Shown: positions 24,733 through 35,572 of the stretch, one piece after another
Position numbering within the stretch: the first letter of the stretch is position 1
How the letters are laid out: every line of letters begins with the position of its first letter
Assembly (NCBI GenBank): GCA_046348855.1
Contig: JAXMDK010000015.1
Location: 59,315 to 123,314 of the forward strand
Direction: 5' to 3'
From: TMP-24 sp046348855
Lineage (GTDB): Bacteria > Pseudomonadota > Alphaproteobacteria > Rhodobacterales > Rhodobacteraceae
DNA length: 64,000 nucleotides
The notes under the pieces: model-generated
Seen by the model: the letters and a program-made list of their open reading frames with translations, nothing else
The model's database searches: none
What the model was told of the DNA's origin: nothing
Made by a program: the position numbers and the translations under genes

Positions 24733-25242
24733 TCAGGTTGCCGACAGGGCAACTTTCATGTCGGTCACCTGATAGATGACGTCGCCATCGGCCTCGACGA
24801 TGCCGTTGGCGACCCCCATGGTCAGGCGGCGGGTCTGGATGGCCTTGGTGAAATCCACCCTGTAGGTCAGCCGCTTGCGGTCCGGCCGGACCATGCCGGT
24901 CAGCTTCACCTCGCCGACGCCGAGCGCATAGCCGCGGCCTTCCCAGCCGCGCCAGCCCAGGTTGAAGCCGGTCAGCTGCCAGAGCCCGTCAAGGCCAAGG
25001 CAGCCCGGCATGATCGGGTTGCCGGGGAAGTGACATTCGAAGAACCACAGGTCAGGATGGATGTCGAATTCGGCGACCACATGGCCCTTGCCATGTTCGC
25101 CGCGGTCTTCGGAAATGTCGGTGATCCGGTCCATCATCAGCATCGGCGGCGCCGGAAGCTGTGCGTTGCCGGGACCGAACAGTTCGCCCCGCGCGCATTT
25201 CAGCAGATCGTCCCTGTCGAAGCTCGTGGGGTACCGCGCCAT
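24733..25242 (-). CDS. fabA: 3-hydroxydecanoyl-[ACP] dehydratase/isomerase
   Basis: A 169-residue hot-dog-fold enzyme, the normal length. The catalytic histidine lies in WFFECHFPGNPIMPGCLGLDGLWQL (His about residue 70) with the partnering acidic residue in the same segment. FabA dehydrates 3-hydroxydecanoyl-ACP and isomerises trans-2 to cis-3, the branch point of unsaturated fatty-acid synthesis. Start ATG at 25242 (MARYPTSFDRDDLL). Divergent from irr with 148 bp between them; this irr-fabABI arrangement is common in alphaproteobacteria. Confidence 0.96.
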   Translation of the reverse strand: MARYPTSFDRDDLLKCARGELFGPGNAQLPAPPMLMMDRITDISEDRGEHGKGHVVAEFDIHPDLWFFECHFPGNPIMPGCLGLDGLWQLTGFNLGWRGWEGRGYALGVGEVKLTGMVRPDRKRLTYRVDFTKAIQTRRLTMGVANGIVEADGDVIYQVTDMKVALSAT

Positions 25243-25344
25243 CCTGCCCGCCCTTGATCGCGTTTCATTGCAAACCCTGTAACATTCCGCGCGACGCAAG
25301 GGCAAGGGCGCTATGCCTGCCCGCGCCATCCTGCCCGCGGCGCA

Positions 25345-25374
25345 TTGAATTTTGCCCCCGGTCGGCTTTATAGA
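25345..25374 (+). promoter_or_regulatory. Likely irr promoter
   Basis: TTGAAT (25345-25350) and TATAGA (25369-25374) with an 18-bp spacer, about 17 bp before the ATG at 25391. Good matches to a housekeeping promoter. I see no clear ICE/Irr box in the fabA-irr spacer. Confidence 0.5.
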
Positions 25375-25390
25375 GAGGGGGACAGGAAAG

Positions 25391-25819
25391 ATGTGGAAAC
25401 CCATGGGGAAAAGCCCGGAGCATCGCGGAACCGAGTGGCTGGCGAGGGCCGACCTGCGCCCGACGCGCCAGCGGCTGGCGCTGGCCACGCTGCTGGTGGG
25501 CGACGGGCTGGATCGGCACGTCACCGCCGAAGGCCTGTTCGCTGCCGCCCAGGCCGCCGGTGCCGGCGTGTCGATGGCCACCGTCTACAACACCCTGCGC
25601 ACCTTTTGCGAAGCCGGCCTGATGAGCGAGATCACCGTCGACGGATCGCGCAGCTATTTCGACACCCGGCTGGACGATCACCCGCACTTCTACTGGGAAG
25701 ACAGCGCCGAACTGACCGATGCGCCGACCGAGGAACTGCAGATCGCCCGCCTGCCCACGCCCCCGGACGGCACAGAGGTGGCGCGCGTCGACGTGGTGAT
25801 CCGGCTGAAGCGGACCTGA
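25391..25819 (+). CDS. irr: Iron response regulator, Fur family
   Basis: A 142-residue Fur-superfamily repressor. The winged helix reads LRPTRQRLALATLLVGDGLDRHVTAEGLFAAAQAAG with recognition part GVSMATVYNTLRTFCEAGL. The dimerisation region holds the histidine cluster DDHPHFYWED, the Irr counterpart of the haem/metal-sensing HxHFY segment. The N-terminal haem regulatory motif GCxxC of Bradyrhizobium Irr is absent, as in other Rhodobacterales. Irr controls haem synthesis and iron genes in response to haem status. Start 25391 is chosen for the AGGAAAG just before it. The short C-terminus matches Irr rather than Fur. Confidence 0.9.
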   Translation: MWKPMGKSPEHRGTEWLARADLRPTRQRLALATLLVGDGLDRHVTAEGLFAAAQAAGAGVSMATVYNTLRTFCEAGLMSEITVDGSRSYFDTRLDDHPHFYWEDSAELTDAPTEELQIARLPTPPDGTEVARVDVVIRLKRT

Positions 25820-25873
25820 GCCGGGCCGAAAGCCGCCGGGCGATCAGAACGACGCCGGTCAGCACGAAGCTGG

Positions 25874-26737
25874 TCAGAACCACTGGCCGGGCTCGATCAT
25901 CCCCAGTTCCAGAAGCTGCCGCGACGACCAGGCAAAGCGCGCCGAACCCGGCCATTCGAATGTGGAAATCGCCCAGCTCGACCCCGGATTGGTCTTCAGC
26001 GCCTTGGCGGTGCGGAACGAGGCGACGGCGGCAGTCAGGTTGTGGTGCCAGGCGCAGGCGACGGTGTTCATCTCTTCGTCGCTCAGCGTGAAGTCGGCCC
26101 GCATCGCCAGCCCCTTCTGCGGTTTCAGCAGTGCCGTCCGGTCCAGCCGACGTCGCGCCCAGGGGATATGTTCCTCGAACCGCCAGCGGATGCCGCCGAA
26201 GATGTCGAACTGGCGGTCAAGCCGCTGCCCCTCGCGGTCGAACCGCTCCAGCGCATAATAGCCCCGGCTGTCGAACAGCGCCTCGTCGCGGTTCACCCCG
26301 TTCGGGCAGGCGGCCAGATCGCGCGCGTAAAGGTCGATGACATAGCACAGCATCGCCGAGCGCCGTTCTTCGGCGTGAAAGGTCAGCATCTCGCCGGCCA
26401 GCCGCGTTTCGCAGAAGGGAAAGATCAGATATTCGGCGTTGTAACCCCAGTAGAGCCAGGTGGTCGCCGGGCAACGGGCGAAGACGCGGCTCAGGATCGC
26501 CGGCACCGCGTTGCGCGCGCCAAGGTCGCAAATTACCTGCGCGGTGTCCTGCGCTTCGGGCGGCAGGGGCAGGCCCGGCGGGTGGAACAGCACCACCTGG
26601 GCAAAGCCGATCCGCCGGTGGTGGGCGATGGTCGAGCCGATCTCGACCTCGTCCTCGCAGAAGATCAGCGCCACCGGCCCTTTCGCCAGCACCGGCTGCC
26701 CCTGGTGCAGAAACTCGTCGACCGATGCGTAATTCAT
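25874..26737 (-). CDS. Conserved hypothetical protein, glycosyltransferase-2-like
   Basis: A 287-residue protein. The N-terminal portion (GPVALIFCEDEVEIGSTIAHHRRIGFAQVVLFHPPG) looks like the nucleotide-sugar-binding start of the Glyco_tranf_2_4 type, where a short strand is followed by an E-x2-IG-T pattern. Later conserved blocks are YWGYNAEYLIFPFCETR, YVIDLYARDL and FDIFGGIRWRFEEHIP. No signal peptide or membrane segment is evident. It stands between irr (convergent) and miaB (divergent). I regard glycosyltransferase function as likely for the fold but unproven. Confidence 0.6.
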   Translation of the reverse strand: MNYASVDEFLHQGQPVLAKGPVALIFCEDEVEIGSTIAHHRRIGFAQVVLFHPPGLPLPPEAQDTAQVICDLGARNAVPAILSRVFARCPATTWLYWGYNAEYLIFPFCETRLAGEMLTFHAEERRSAMLCYVIDLYARDLAACPNGVNRDEALFDSRGYYALERFDREGQRLDRQFDIFGGIRWRFEEHIPWARRRLDRTALLKPQKGLAMRADFTLSDEEMNTVACAWHHNLTAAVASFRTAKALKTNPGSSWAISTFEWPGSARFAWSSRQLLELGMIEPGQWF

Positions 26738-26797
26738 CCGCTGCCCGTTTTTTCGCCCATGATTCCGCCATGCCGTCGGCCAATGCAAGCCGCTTCG

Positions 26798-26815
26798 TGG
26801 GGGCGTCGCCCCCGC
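26798..26815. repeat. GC hairpin related to the repeat at 15741
   Basis: GTGGGGGC-GTC-GCCCCC, almost the same stem as at 15743-15761 (GTGGGGGC-GCT-GCCCCCAC), between a minus-strand gene and miaB. The GGATATTT module is missing, so this looks like a half copy. Confidence 0.4.
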
Positions 26816-26874
26816 CGCCGATTGCGAATGCGGCCTGATTTCGCTAAGGCGGGCGCAACCGGAAAGGGCGCGCG

Positions 26875-28212
26875 ATGGCGGAACCGAAGAAGCTGTTCAT
26901 CAAGACCTATGGCTGTCAGATGAACGTCTACGACAGCGAACGCATGGCCGAGGCGATGGGGGCCGAAGGCTATGTCACGACCGATCGCGCCGAAGACGCC
27001 GACATGGTGCTGCTGAACACCTGCCACATCCGCGAAAAGGCGTCGGAAAAGCTTTATTCCGATCTGGGTCGTCTGCGGCCGCTCAAGACCGAACGGCCCG
27101 ACCTGAAGATCGGCGTGGCCGGCTGCGTGGCCCAGGCCGAGGGCGCGGAAATCCTGCGCCGCATGCCGCTGGTCGATCTGGTGGTCGGCCCGCAAAGCTA
27201 TCACCGGCTGCCGGCTATGGCCAAGGCCGCCGAGGCCGGGCAGAAGTCGGTCGACACCGACTTTCCGGCCGAGGACAAGTTCGACCACCTGCCCGACCGG
27301 CCGTCGGCCGCCGCCCGGCCCACCGCCTTCCTGACCGTGCAGGAAGGCTGCGACAAGTTCTGCGCCTTCTGCGTAGTGCCCTATACCCGCGGTTCCGAAG
27401 TCAGCCGCCCGGCCGACCGCATCCTGGCCGAGGCGCGAAAGCTGGCGGCCAAGGGTGTGCGGGAAGTGACCCTGCTGGGTCAGAACGTGAACGCCTATCA
27501 TGGCGCCGGCCCCGCCGATCTGGGCGGGGGCGACTGGTCGCTGGCCCGTCTGGTGCGGGCGCTGGCGCGCATCGACGGGCTCGACCGCATCCGCTACACG
27601 ACCTCGCATCCGAACGACATGGCCGACGACCTGATCGCTGCCCACGGCGAAGAGCCAAAGCTGATGCCCTATCTGCATCTGCCGGTCCAGTCGGGGTCGG
27701 ACCGCATCCTGAAGGCGATGAACCGCCGCCACACCGCCGACGCCTATCTGCGGCTGATCGAACGCATCCGCGCCGCGCGCCCCGACATGATGATGTCGGG
27801 CGATTTCATCGTCGGCTTTCCCGGCGAGACCGACGCCGACTTTGCCGCGACGATGGATCTGATCCGCGCGGTCAACTACGGCATGGCCTATTCGTTCAAA
27901 TATTCGGCACGGCCCGGAACCCCCGCCGCCGAACGGCCGCCCGTCGATGACGCGGTGGCCGATGCCCGGCTTCAGGAGTTGCAGGCGCTGATCACCCGCC
28001 AGCAGCACGCGGCGCAAGAGGCGATGGTGGGCCGGACGGTGTCGGTCCTTTACGAAAAGCCGGGGCGGCTGAAGGACCAGATGGGCGGCAAGTCCGAATA
28101 TCTTCACGCCGTCCATGTCCGCGACAAGGATGCACAGCCCGGAGAGATCGTTCGGGTGCGCATCACCGCCAGCGCGCCGAATTCGCTGGCGGGCGAGAGG
28201 GTGGGGGCCTGA
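26875..28212 (+). CDS. miaB: tRNA-2-methylthio-N6-dimethylallyladenosine synthase
   Basis: A 445-residue radical-SAM methylthiotransferase acting on A37 of tRNAs reading UNN codons. The N-terminal UPF0004 domain holds three cluster-binding cysteines (KTYGCQMN, LLNTCHIREKA, GVAGCVAQ); the radical-SAM motif is CDKFCAFC (about residues 159-166). HLPVQSGSDRILKAMNR, DFIVGFPGETDADF and a C-terminal TRAM domain follow. Length and order are standard. AAAGGG precedes the ATG. Confidence 0.97.
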   Translation: MAEPKKLFIKTYGCQMNVYDSERMAEAMGAEGYVTTDRAEDADMVLLNTCHIREKASEKLYSDLGRLRPLKTERPDLKIGVAGCVAQAEGAEILRRMPLVDLVVGPQSYHRLPAMAKAAEAGQKSVDTDFPAEDKFDHLPDRPSAAARPTAFLTVQEGCDKFCAFCVVPYTRGSEVSRPADRILAEARKLAAKGVREVTLLGQNVNAYHGAGPADLGGGDWSLARLVRALARIDGLDRIRYTTSHPNDMADDLIAAHGEEPKLMPYLHLPVQSGSDRILKAMNRRHTADAYLRLIERIRAARPDMMMSGDFIVGFPGETDADFAATMDLIRAVNYGMAYSFKYSARPGTPAAERPPVDDAVADARLQELQALITRQQHAAQEAMVGRTVSVLYEKPGRLKDQMGGKSEYLHAVHVRDKDAQPGEIVRVRITASAPNSLAGERVGA

Positions 28213-28221
28213 GCCCCTCGG

Positions 28222-29055
28222 TCAGTGCCGTAACGGATCGGCCGGGTAGGTGCCCAGGATCTTCATGTACGAGGTAAAATACCGCAGTTCCTCCAGCGCG
28301 CGCTGGACATGCGCGTCGTCGGGATGGCCTTCGATGTCGGCATAGAACTGGGTCGCCGAAAAGATCCCGTCGACCATGTAGCTTTCCAGCTTGGTCATGT
28401 TGACGCCGTTGGTGGCGAAGCCGCCCATCGCCTTGTAGAGCGCGGCCGGGATGTTTCGGACGCGGAAGACGAAGCTGGTCATCATTCCATCGCCGCCGCG
28501 GCGGGTCATGTCGGCCTCGCGCGCCATGACGAGGAACCGGGTGGTGTTGTTCGACTTGTCCTCGATATGGCGGGCCAGAACGTCCAGCCCGTAGATCTCG
28601 CCCGCAAGCTCGGACGCCAGCGCCGCCAGCTTCCGGTCGCCAAGCTCGGCGACATGGTGGGCGGACCCGGCGGTGTCGGCCCCGGTCACCGGGCGCAGGT
28701 TGTGCTGGCGCAGGAATGCGCGGCACTGGCCCAGAAGCACCGTGTGGCTCATCGCCCGTTCGATATCCGCGAGCCTGGTTCCCGGCACCGCCAGCAGGTT
28801 GATATGGACGCGCACGAAGGCTTCGTCGACGATGTGCAGGCCGCTTTCGGGCAGCAGGTGATGGATGTCGGCCACCCGCCCGTAGGTCGAGTTTTCCACC
28901 GGCAGCATGGCCAGGTCGGTCTCGCCGCGCCGGCACAGGTCGATGGCGTCCTCGAAGGTGGCGCAGGGCACGGCCTCCCAGTCGGGGCGGGCCTGGCGGC
29001 AGGCCTGATGCGAATAGGCCCCCGGCTCTCCCTGAAAGGCGATGCGTCCGCTCAT
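28222..29055 (-). CDS. pheA: Prephenate dehydratase
   Basis: A 277-residue monofunctional prephenate dehydratase that makes phenylpyruvate for phenylalanine. The PDT domain starts with RIAFQGEPGAYSHQAC and includes the catalytic site segment LPVENSTYGRVADIHHLL and NNTTRFLVMAR (the TRF threonine). A C-terminal ACT domain (FRVRNIPAALYKAMGGFATNGVNMTKLESYMV) gives feedback inhibition by phenylalanine, with the ESRP-type site here reading KLESYM. There is no chorismate mutase domain. Start chosen at ATG 29055. It converges with miaB (9 bp apart). Confidence 0.95.
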   Translation of the reverse strand: MSGRIAFQGEPGAYSHQACRQARPDWEAVPCATFEDAIDLCRRGETDLAMLPVENSTYGRVADIHHLLPESGLHIVDEAFVRVHINLLAVPGTRLADIERAMSHTVLLGQCRAFLRQHNLRPVTGADTAGSAHHVAELGDRKLAALASELAGEIYGLDVLARHIEDKSNNTTRFLVMAREADMTRRGGDGMMTSFVFRVRNIPAALYKAMGGFATNGVNMTKLESYMVDGIFSATQFYADIEGHPDDAHVQRALEELRYFTSYMKILGTYPADPLRH

Positions 29056-29111
29056 CCTCGTCTCCAATGTCACGGCCCGCAAAAAGGGCAATCCGCGGCG
29101 CTAACTATACC

Positions 29112-29141
29112 TTGATCCTCGGCGGGGGAAGCGGATAGATA
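29112..29141 (+). promoter_or_regulatory. Possible cycM promoter
   Basis: TTGATC (29112-29117) and TAGATA (29136-29141) with an 18-bp spacer, about 30 bp before the cycM start. The match to consensus is moderate. Confidence 0.35.
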
Positions 29142-29172
29142 CCGGCCAAACCATGCTTGAGCGGGGCGCGAC

Positions 29173-29697
29173 ATGTTCGACACGATGACTGTAACGAAGG
29201 CCGGCGGCGCCGTCTGCGGCGCGCTGCTTGTCTTTCTGCTGGGCAAATGGGCAGCCGAGTCGCTGTACAATACCGAACCCTACGCCCCGCCCGGCCAGGA
29301 AGTCGCGCAAGCCTACACGATCGACACCGGCGAGGCGCCGGCCGCCGGCGCCGCCGCGGCCGCGGGGCCGGACTTTGCCACCGTCTTCGCCTCGGCCGAT
29401 CCGGCCAAGGGCGAAAAGATCTTCGGCAAGTGCAAGAGCTGCCACAAGACCGATGGCGGCGATTCCACCGGCCCGCACCTGAACGGCGTTGTCGGCCGTA
29501 CGGTGGCCTCGGTCGCCGGTTTCGGCTATTCGGATGCGCTGAAGAAGATCGGCGGCAACTGGGACCCCGAACAGCTCGACAAGTGGCTGACCAGCCCCAA
29601 GGCTTTCGCCCCCGGCACCAAGATGAGCTTCGCCGGCCTTCCCAAGGTCGAGGACCGCGCCAACGTGATCGCCTATCTGAAGTCGCTTGGCGGCTGA
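29173..29697 (+). CDS. cycM: Membrane-anchored c-type cytochrome (cytochrome c-552/CycM type)
   Basis: A 174-residue cytochrome. An uncleaved N-terminal helix (about residues 10-28) anchors it, followed by a flexible Ala/Pro/Gly linker (about 50-70) and a class I cytochrome c domain with haem site CKSCH (about residue 93) and axial Met in GTKMSF. This is the CycM/cytochrome cy layout, which shuttles electrons from the bc1 complex to terminal oxidases, and it belongs with the cbb3 genes at 54-64 kb. A strong hairpin terminator follows. Confidence 0.92.
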   Translation: MFDTMTVTKAGGAVCGALLVFLLGKWAAESLYNTEPYAPPGQEVAQAYTIDTGEAPAAGAAAAAGPDFATVFASADPAKGEKIFGKCKSCHKTDGGDSTGPHLNGVVGRTVASVAGFGYSDALKKIGGNWDPEQLDKWLTSPKAFAPGTKMSFAGLPKVEDRANVIAYLKSLGG

Positions 29698-29718
29698 CCG
29701 GCTCCACCGCGCAATGGC

Positions 29719-29749
29719 AAAAGCCGTCCGTTTCGGGCGGCTTTTTCTT
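29719..29749 (+). terminator. Rho-independent terminator after cycM
   Basis: A 12-bp stem AAAAGCCGTCCG/CGGGCGGCTTTT (one G-U pair) with a TTT loop, followed by further Ts and CTTT. It is 22 bp after the cycM stop. Confidence 0.85.
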
Positions 29750-29841
29750 TGGCACGGCCTGGCTCACGCATTCGCAACTTGCGGTGCGCCGCCGCCGCGC
29801 ATTAGCCTGCATCCGCAATGCCTTTTCCGCCGGAGCCGCCG

Positions 29842-31731
29842 ATGACCGACCCACACCACCGTCAGCCCTCCAGCGGTTTCAAGGCTATCCTGCTGCTGGC
29901 GGGGGTGCTGGCGGCCGGAACAGCGGGGCCGGCGGCGGTCATGGCCGACGAGCCGACCATCGTGTCGAACAGCGTCACCACCTTTGGCGATCCGCCCAAG
30001 TATGGCGCTGACTTCACCCATTTCGACTACGTGAATCCCGATGCACCCAAGGGCGGCGAACTGTCCGAGGCGACGTTCGGGACCTTCGACAGCTTCAACC
30101 CCTATACCGAGAAAGGCAACGCGGCGGCGCTGTCCTCGATCGGGTACGAAAGCATGATGGAAGGCACCGCCGACGAGATCGGCGCGCTTTACTGCCTGAT
30201 CTGCTCGACGGTCGAATATCCCAAGGACAAGGCCTGGGCGATCTTCACCATGCGCCCCGAGGCGAAATTCTCGGACGGCTCGCCCCTGACCGCCGAGGAC
30301 GTGGCCTTTTCCGACGACCTGTTTGCCCGCGATGGGCTGGTCTCGTTCCAGGTGCTGATGAAGCAGTTCGTCGACAAGGTCGAGGTTCTGGACCCGTACC
30401 GGGTCAAATATACCTTCAAGCCCTCCAGCCCGCCGCGCGACCGCATCCAGATCGCCGGCGGCATGCCGGTCCTGTCGAAGGCCTGGTTCACCAAGACCGG
30501 CGCCAATCTGAGCGAGCCGCGGATGGAGCCCGGCATCGGGTCCGGCCCCTACATGCTGGATCATTTCGACGTCAATCAGCGCATCGTCTACAAGCGCAAC
30601 CCGAACTGGTGGGGCAAGGACCTGCCCAACAACAAGGGGCGCTACAACTTCGATACCATCCGCATCGAATATTTCGGCGACCCGACCGCCGCGTTCGAAG
30701 GGTTCAAGTCCGGCGCCTTCGGTTTTCGCAACGAGAATTCGTCGAAGAACTGGGCGACCGCCTATGATTTTCCGGCGATCCAGAAGGGCTGGGTGCTGAA
30801 GCAGGAACTGGCCGACGGCAGCATCGCCAACGGTCAGTCGTTCGTGTTCAACCTGCGCCGCGACAAGTTCAAGGATCCGCGCGTGCGTGAGGCGATCGGC
30901 CTGATGTTCAACTTCGAATGGTCGAACAAGACGCTGTTCTACGGGCTCTACGCGCGGATCAATTCCTTCTGGGAAAACTCGCCCCTGGCCGCGACCGGCC
31001 TGCCGTCGCCGGCAGAACTGGCGCTGCTGGAACCGCTGACGGACAAGCTTCCCCCCGGCGTGCTGGACCAGGAGCCGGTCATGGCCCCGGTTTCCAGCGA
31101 GAACCAGCTGGACCGCGGCAACCTGCGCAAGGCGTCGAAGCTGCTGGACGAGGCTGGCTGGCCGGCCGACAACGACGGCGTCCGCCGCAATGCCAAGGGC
31201 GAAAAGCTGACGGTCGAGTTCCTGTCGAACGATCCGGGCTTCGACCGGGTGATCAACCCCTTCGTCGAGAACCTGATCAAGCTGGGCGTCGATGCCAAGC
31301 TCGCCCGCGTCGACGATGCGCAATATACCCGCCGCGTGCGCCCGCCTTTCGATTTCGACATCATCACCGACCAGCTGCCCACCGGCGAACAGCCGAATTC
31401 CGGCCTGCGCCAGTATTTCGGTTCCGAAGGGGCGAATGACGTGTTCAATACCATGGGGCTGGCCGACCCGGCGGTGGATGTGCTGATTACCAAGGTGCTG
31501 GAGGCCAAGAGCCGCGATGAACTGTCGGTCAGCGTCAAGGCGCTGGACCGGGTCCTGCGGGCGCTGAAGTTCCGCATACCCGAATGGTACAAGAACAAGC
31601 ACACCGTCGCCTACTACAACATGTACGAGCACCCGGCGAACATGCCGCCCTACGCTCTGGGCGAGATGGACTTCTGGTGGTACAACGCCGACAAGGCCGC
31701 GGCGCTGAAGGCGGCCGGGGCATTCAAGTAA
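29842..31731 (+). CDS. yejA: ABC peptide transporter, periplasmic substrate-binding protein (YejA-like)
   Basis: A 629-residue SBP_bac_5 protein. The signal peptide ends near AVMA-DEPTIVSN. Family landmarks are SEATFGTFDSFNPYT, YESMMEGTADEIGALYCLI, WAIFTMRPEAKFSDGSPLTAEDV and GSGPYMLDHFDVNQRIVYKRNPNWWGKDLP. YejA-type binding proteins take up oligopeptides, including microcin C in E. coli. An in-frame ATG at 29818 would lengthen the N-terminus by eight residues; 29842 gives a better signal peptide. It is followed by yejB, yejE and yejF in the classical order, 39 bp apart. Confidence 0.9.
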   Translation: MTDPHHRQPSSGFKAILLLAGVLAAGTAGPAAVMADEPTIVSNSVTTFGDPPKYGADFTHFDYVNPDAPKGGELSEATFGTFDSFNPYTEKGNAAALSSIGYESMMEGTADEIGALYCLICSTVEYPKDKAWAIFTMRPEAKFSDGSPLTAEDVAFSDDLFARDGLVSFQVLMKQFVDKVEVLDPYRVKYTFKPSSPPRDRIQIAGGMPVLSKAWFTKTGANLSEPRMEPGIGSGPYMLDHFDVNQRIVYKRNPNWWGKDLPNNKGRYNFDTIRIEYFGDPTAAFEGFKSGAFGFRNENSSKNWATAYDFPAIQKGWVLKQELADGSIANGQSFVFNLRRDKFKDPRVREAIGLMFNFEWSNKTLFYGLYARINSFWENSPLAATGLPSPAELALLEPLTDKLPPGVLDQEPVMAPVSSENQLDRGNLRKASKLLDEAGWPADNDGVRRNAKGEKLTVEFLSNDPGFDRVINPFVENLIKLGVDAKLARVDDAQYTRRVRPPFDFDIITDQLPTGEQPNSGLRQYFGSEGANDVFNTMGLADPAVDVLITKVLEAKSRDELSVSVKALDRVLRALKFRIPEWYKNKHTVAYYNMYEHPANMPPYALGEMDFWWYNADKAAALKAAGAFK

Positions 31732-31770
31732 GGCGCCGGGCAACGGCGCGGTCGGGGACAGGCAGGGGAT

Positions 31771-32856
31771 ATGGGCTCTTACATCCTGCGCAGGCTGCTT
31801 TTGACGATTCCGACCCTGATCGGGATCATGCTGGTGAATTTCACCCTGACCCAGTTCGTGCCCGGCGGACCGATCGAAGCCTATATCGCCAAGGCCCAGG
31901 GCGAAGGCGACGTGCTGAAGAACGTCACCGGATCGTCGGGCGACGCCGGTGTCAGCGACGATGGCGCCGACCAGAAATATGTGGGCGCCCGTGGCCTGCC
32001 ACCGGAATTCATCAAGAAGCTGGAAGTGCAGTTCGGCTTCGACAAGCCGGCCTATGTGCGGTTCCTGAAGATGATGGGCGACTATCTGCGGTTTGACTTC
32101 GGGCAAAGCTGGTTCCGGTCGATCTCGGTCGTCGATCTGGTGATCCAGAAGATGCCGGTGTCGATCACGCTGGGCCTGTGGTCGACGCTGGCGGCCTACA
32201 TCATCTCGATCCCGCTGGGCATCAGGAAGGCGGTGCGCGACGGCACGCCCTTCGATACCTGGACCTCCGGCGTCATCATCGTCGGCTATGCGATCCCCAG
32301 CTTCCTGTTCGCGGTCCTGCTGATCGTGCTGTTCGCCGGCGGCAGCTACTGGAAGATCTTCCCGCTGCGCGGCCTGACCTCGGACAACTGGTCGGACCTG
32401 ACCATTCCGGGCAAGGCGCTGGACTATTTCTGGCACATCGCCCTGCCGGTCATCGCCTCGACCATATCCAGCTTCGCCACCCTGACGCTGCTGACCAAGA
32501 ACAGCTTCCTGGACGAGATCAACAAGCAATATGTGATGACCGCGCGCGCCAAGGGGCTGAGCGAGCGGCGCGTCCTTTACGGCCACGTCTTCCGCAACGC
32601 CATGCTGATCGTGATCTCCGGCTTTCCCGGCCTGCTGATCTCGGTCCTGTTCGGCGGCGGGCTGCTGATCGAGGTGATCTTCTCGCTGGATGGACTGGGG
32701 CGCATGGGCTACGAGGCGGCGCTGCAACGCGACTATCCGGTGGTGTTCGGCACGCTCTACACCTTTGGCCTGATGGGACTGGTCATCGGCATCATTTCCG
32801 ACCTGACCTACATGTTCGTCGACCCGCGCATCGACTTCGGCACGAGGGACGGCTGA
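31771..32856 (+). CDS. yejB: ABC peptide transporter permease (YejB-like)
   Basis: A 361-residue BPD_transp_1 permease with N-terminal GSYILRRLLLTIPTLIGIMLVNF, a periplasmic insert that is long for the DppB family (about residues 30-100), and the EAA loop LTKNSFLDEINKQYVMTARAKGLSERRVLYGHVFRNAM. This long insert is typical of YejB. The stop overlaps the yejE start by one base (TGATG), so the two permease subunits are coupled. Confidence 0.93.
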   Translation: MGSYILRRLLLTIPTLIGIMLVNFTLTQFVPGGPIEAYIAKAQGEGDVLKNVTGSSGDAGVSDDGADQKYVGARGLPPEFIKKLEVQFGFDKPAYVRFLKMMGDYLRFDFGQSWFRSISVVDLVIQKMPVSITLGLWSTLAAYIISIPLGIRKAVRDGTPFDTWTSGVIIVGYAIPSFLFAVLLIVLFAGGSYWKIFPLRGLTSDNWSDLTIPGKALDYFWHIALPVIASTISSFATLTLLTKNSFLDEINKQYVMTARAKGLSERRVLYGHVFRNAMLIVISGFPGLLISVLFGGGLLIEVIFSLDGLGRMGYEAALQRDYPVVFGTLYTFGLMGLVIGIISDLTYMFVDPRIDFGTRDG

Positions 32857-33955
32857 TGGTCCTGTCGCCGCTCAACCAGCGCCGCTGGCGCACCTTCCGC
32901 GCCAATGGCCGTGCCTTCTGGTCGCTGATCATCTTCGCGGTCCTGTTCGGACTGTCGCTGTTTGCCGAGCTTCTGGCCAACGACAAGCCGATCCTGGTCA
33001 GCTACCGGGGCGAACTCTACATGCCGGTGCTGCATTTCTACCCCGAGACCGCCTTCGGCGGCGACTTCAAGACCGAGGCCACCTACACCGACGACGGCCT
33101 GCAATGCCTGATCCGCACCGGCGGCATCCAGGACTGCTGGGACGACCCGGCCGGGGTTCTGGCAAAGGCCGCGGGTGGAACCTATGACGGCCAACCGGTG
33201 CAGGCCGGCTGGATGCTGTGGCCGCCGATCCCCTACAGCTACAACACCATCAACAACGTCGGCGCCGCCCCCTCGGCGCCCGACCGGCAGCACTGGCTGG
33301 GCACCGACGACACCGCCCGCGACGTGCTGGCGCGGATCATCTACGGGGTCCGCCTGTCGATCCTGTTCGCATTGCTGGTGTCGGTGGGCTCCAGCGTCAT
33401 CGGTGTGATCGCTGGGGCGGTGCAGGGCTATTTTGGCGGCAAGACCGACCTGATCTTCCAGCGCATCATCGAAATCTGGAACGGCGCGCCGATGCTGTAC
33501 GTCATCATCATCCTGTTCGCGATCATCGGGCGGGGGTTCTGGCTTCTGGTCGGGATCATGGTTCTTCTGGGCTGGACCGGGCTGGTCAGCGTGGTCCGGG
33601 CCGAATTTCTGCGCGCGCGCAACTTCGAATATGTCCGCGCCGCCCGCGCGCTGGGGGTCGGCGACCGCACGATCATGTTCCGCCATATCCTGCCCAATGC
33701 GATGGTGGCGACCCTGACCTACCTGCCGTTCATCGTCACCGGCGCGATCGGCACGCTCGCCTCGCTCGACTTCCTCGGCTTCGGCCTGCCATCGAGCCTG
33801 CCGTCGCTGGGCGAACTGTCGCAGCAGGCCAAGCAGAACCTGCAGGCGCCGTGGCTGGGTTTCGCCGCCTTCTTCACCTTTGCCATCATGCTGGCGCTGT
33901 TGATCTTCATCTTTGAAGGCGTCCGCGATGCCTTCGATCCCCGGAAGACCTTCGC

Positions 33956-33959
<4 letters not shown>
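32856..33959 (+). CDS. yejE: ABC peptide transporter permease (YejE-like)
   Basis: A 367-residue permease. Typical of YejE is a long periplasmic loop after the first helix (FYPETAFGGDFKTEATYTDD..., about residues 45-135), then HWLGTDDTARDVLARIIYGVRLSILFAL and the EAA loop VRAEFLRARNFEYVRAARALGVGDRTIMFRHILPNAM. It pairs with YejB to form the membrane channel. Start ATG is within TGATG at the yejB stop, and the end overlaps yejF as ATGA. Confidence 0.93.
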
Positions 33960-35563
<1,604 letters not shown>

Positions 35564-35572
35564 GGCCGGATC

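Noticed and set aside
26798..26815. GC hairpin before miaB as a Rho-independent terminator
   Set aside because: No T-run follows on either strand, and the neighbouring minus-strand gene is transcribed away from it.
29764..32727. A 987-codon open frame on the minus strand opposite the yejA-yejB region
   Set aside because: It is low-complexity (His, Gln, Arg, Gly rich), lacks any family motif, and lies exactly antisense to a well-conserved binding protein and permease. Long antisense frames are common in GC-rich DNA.
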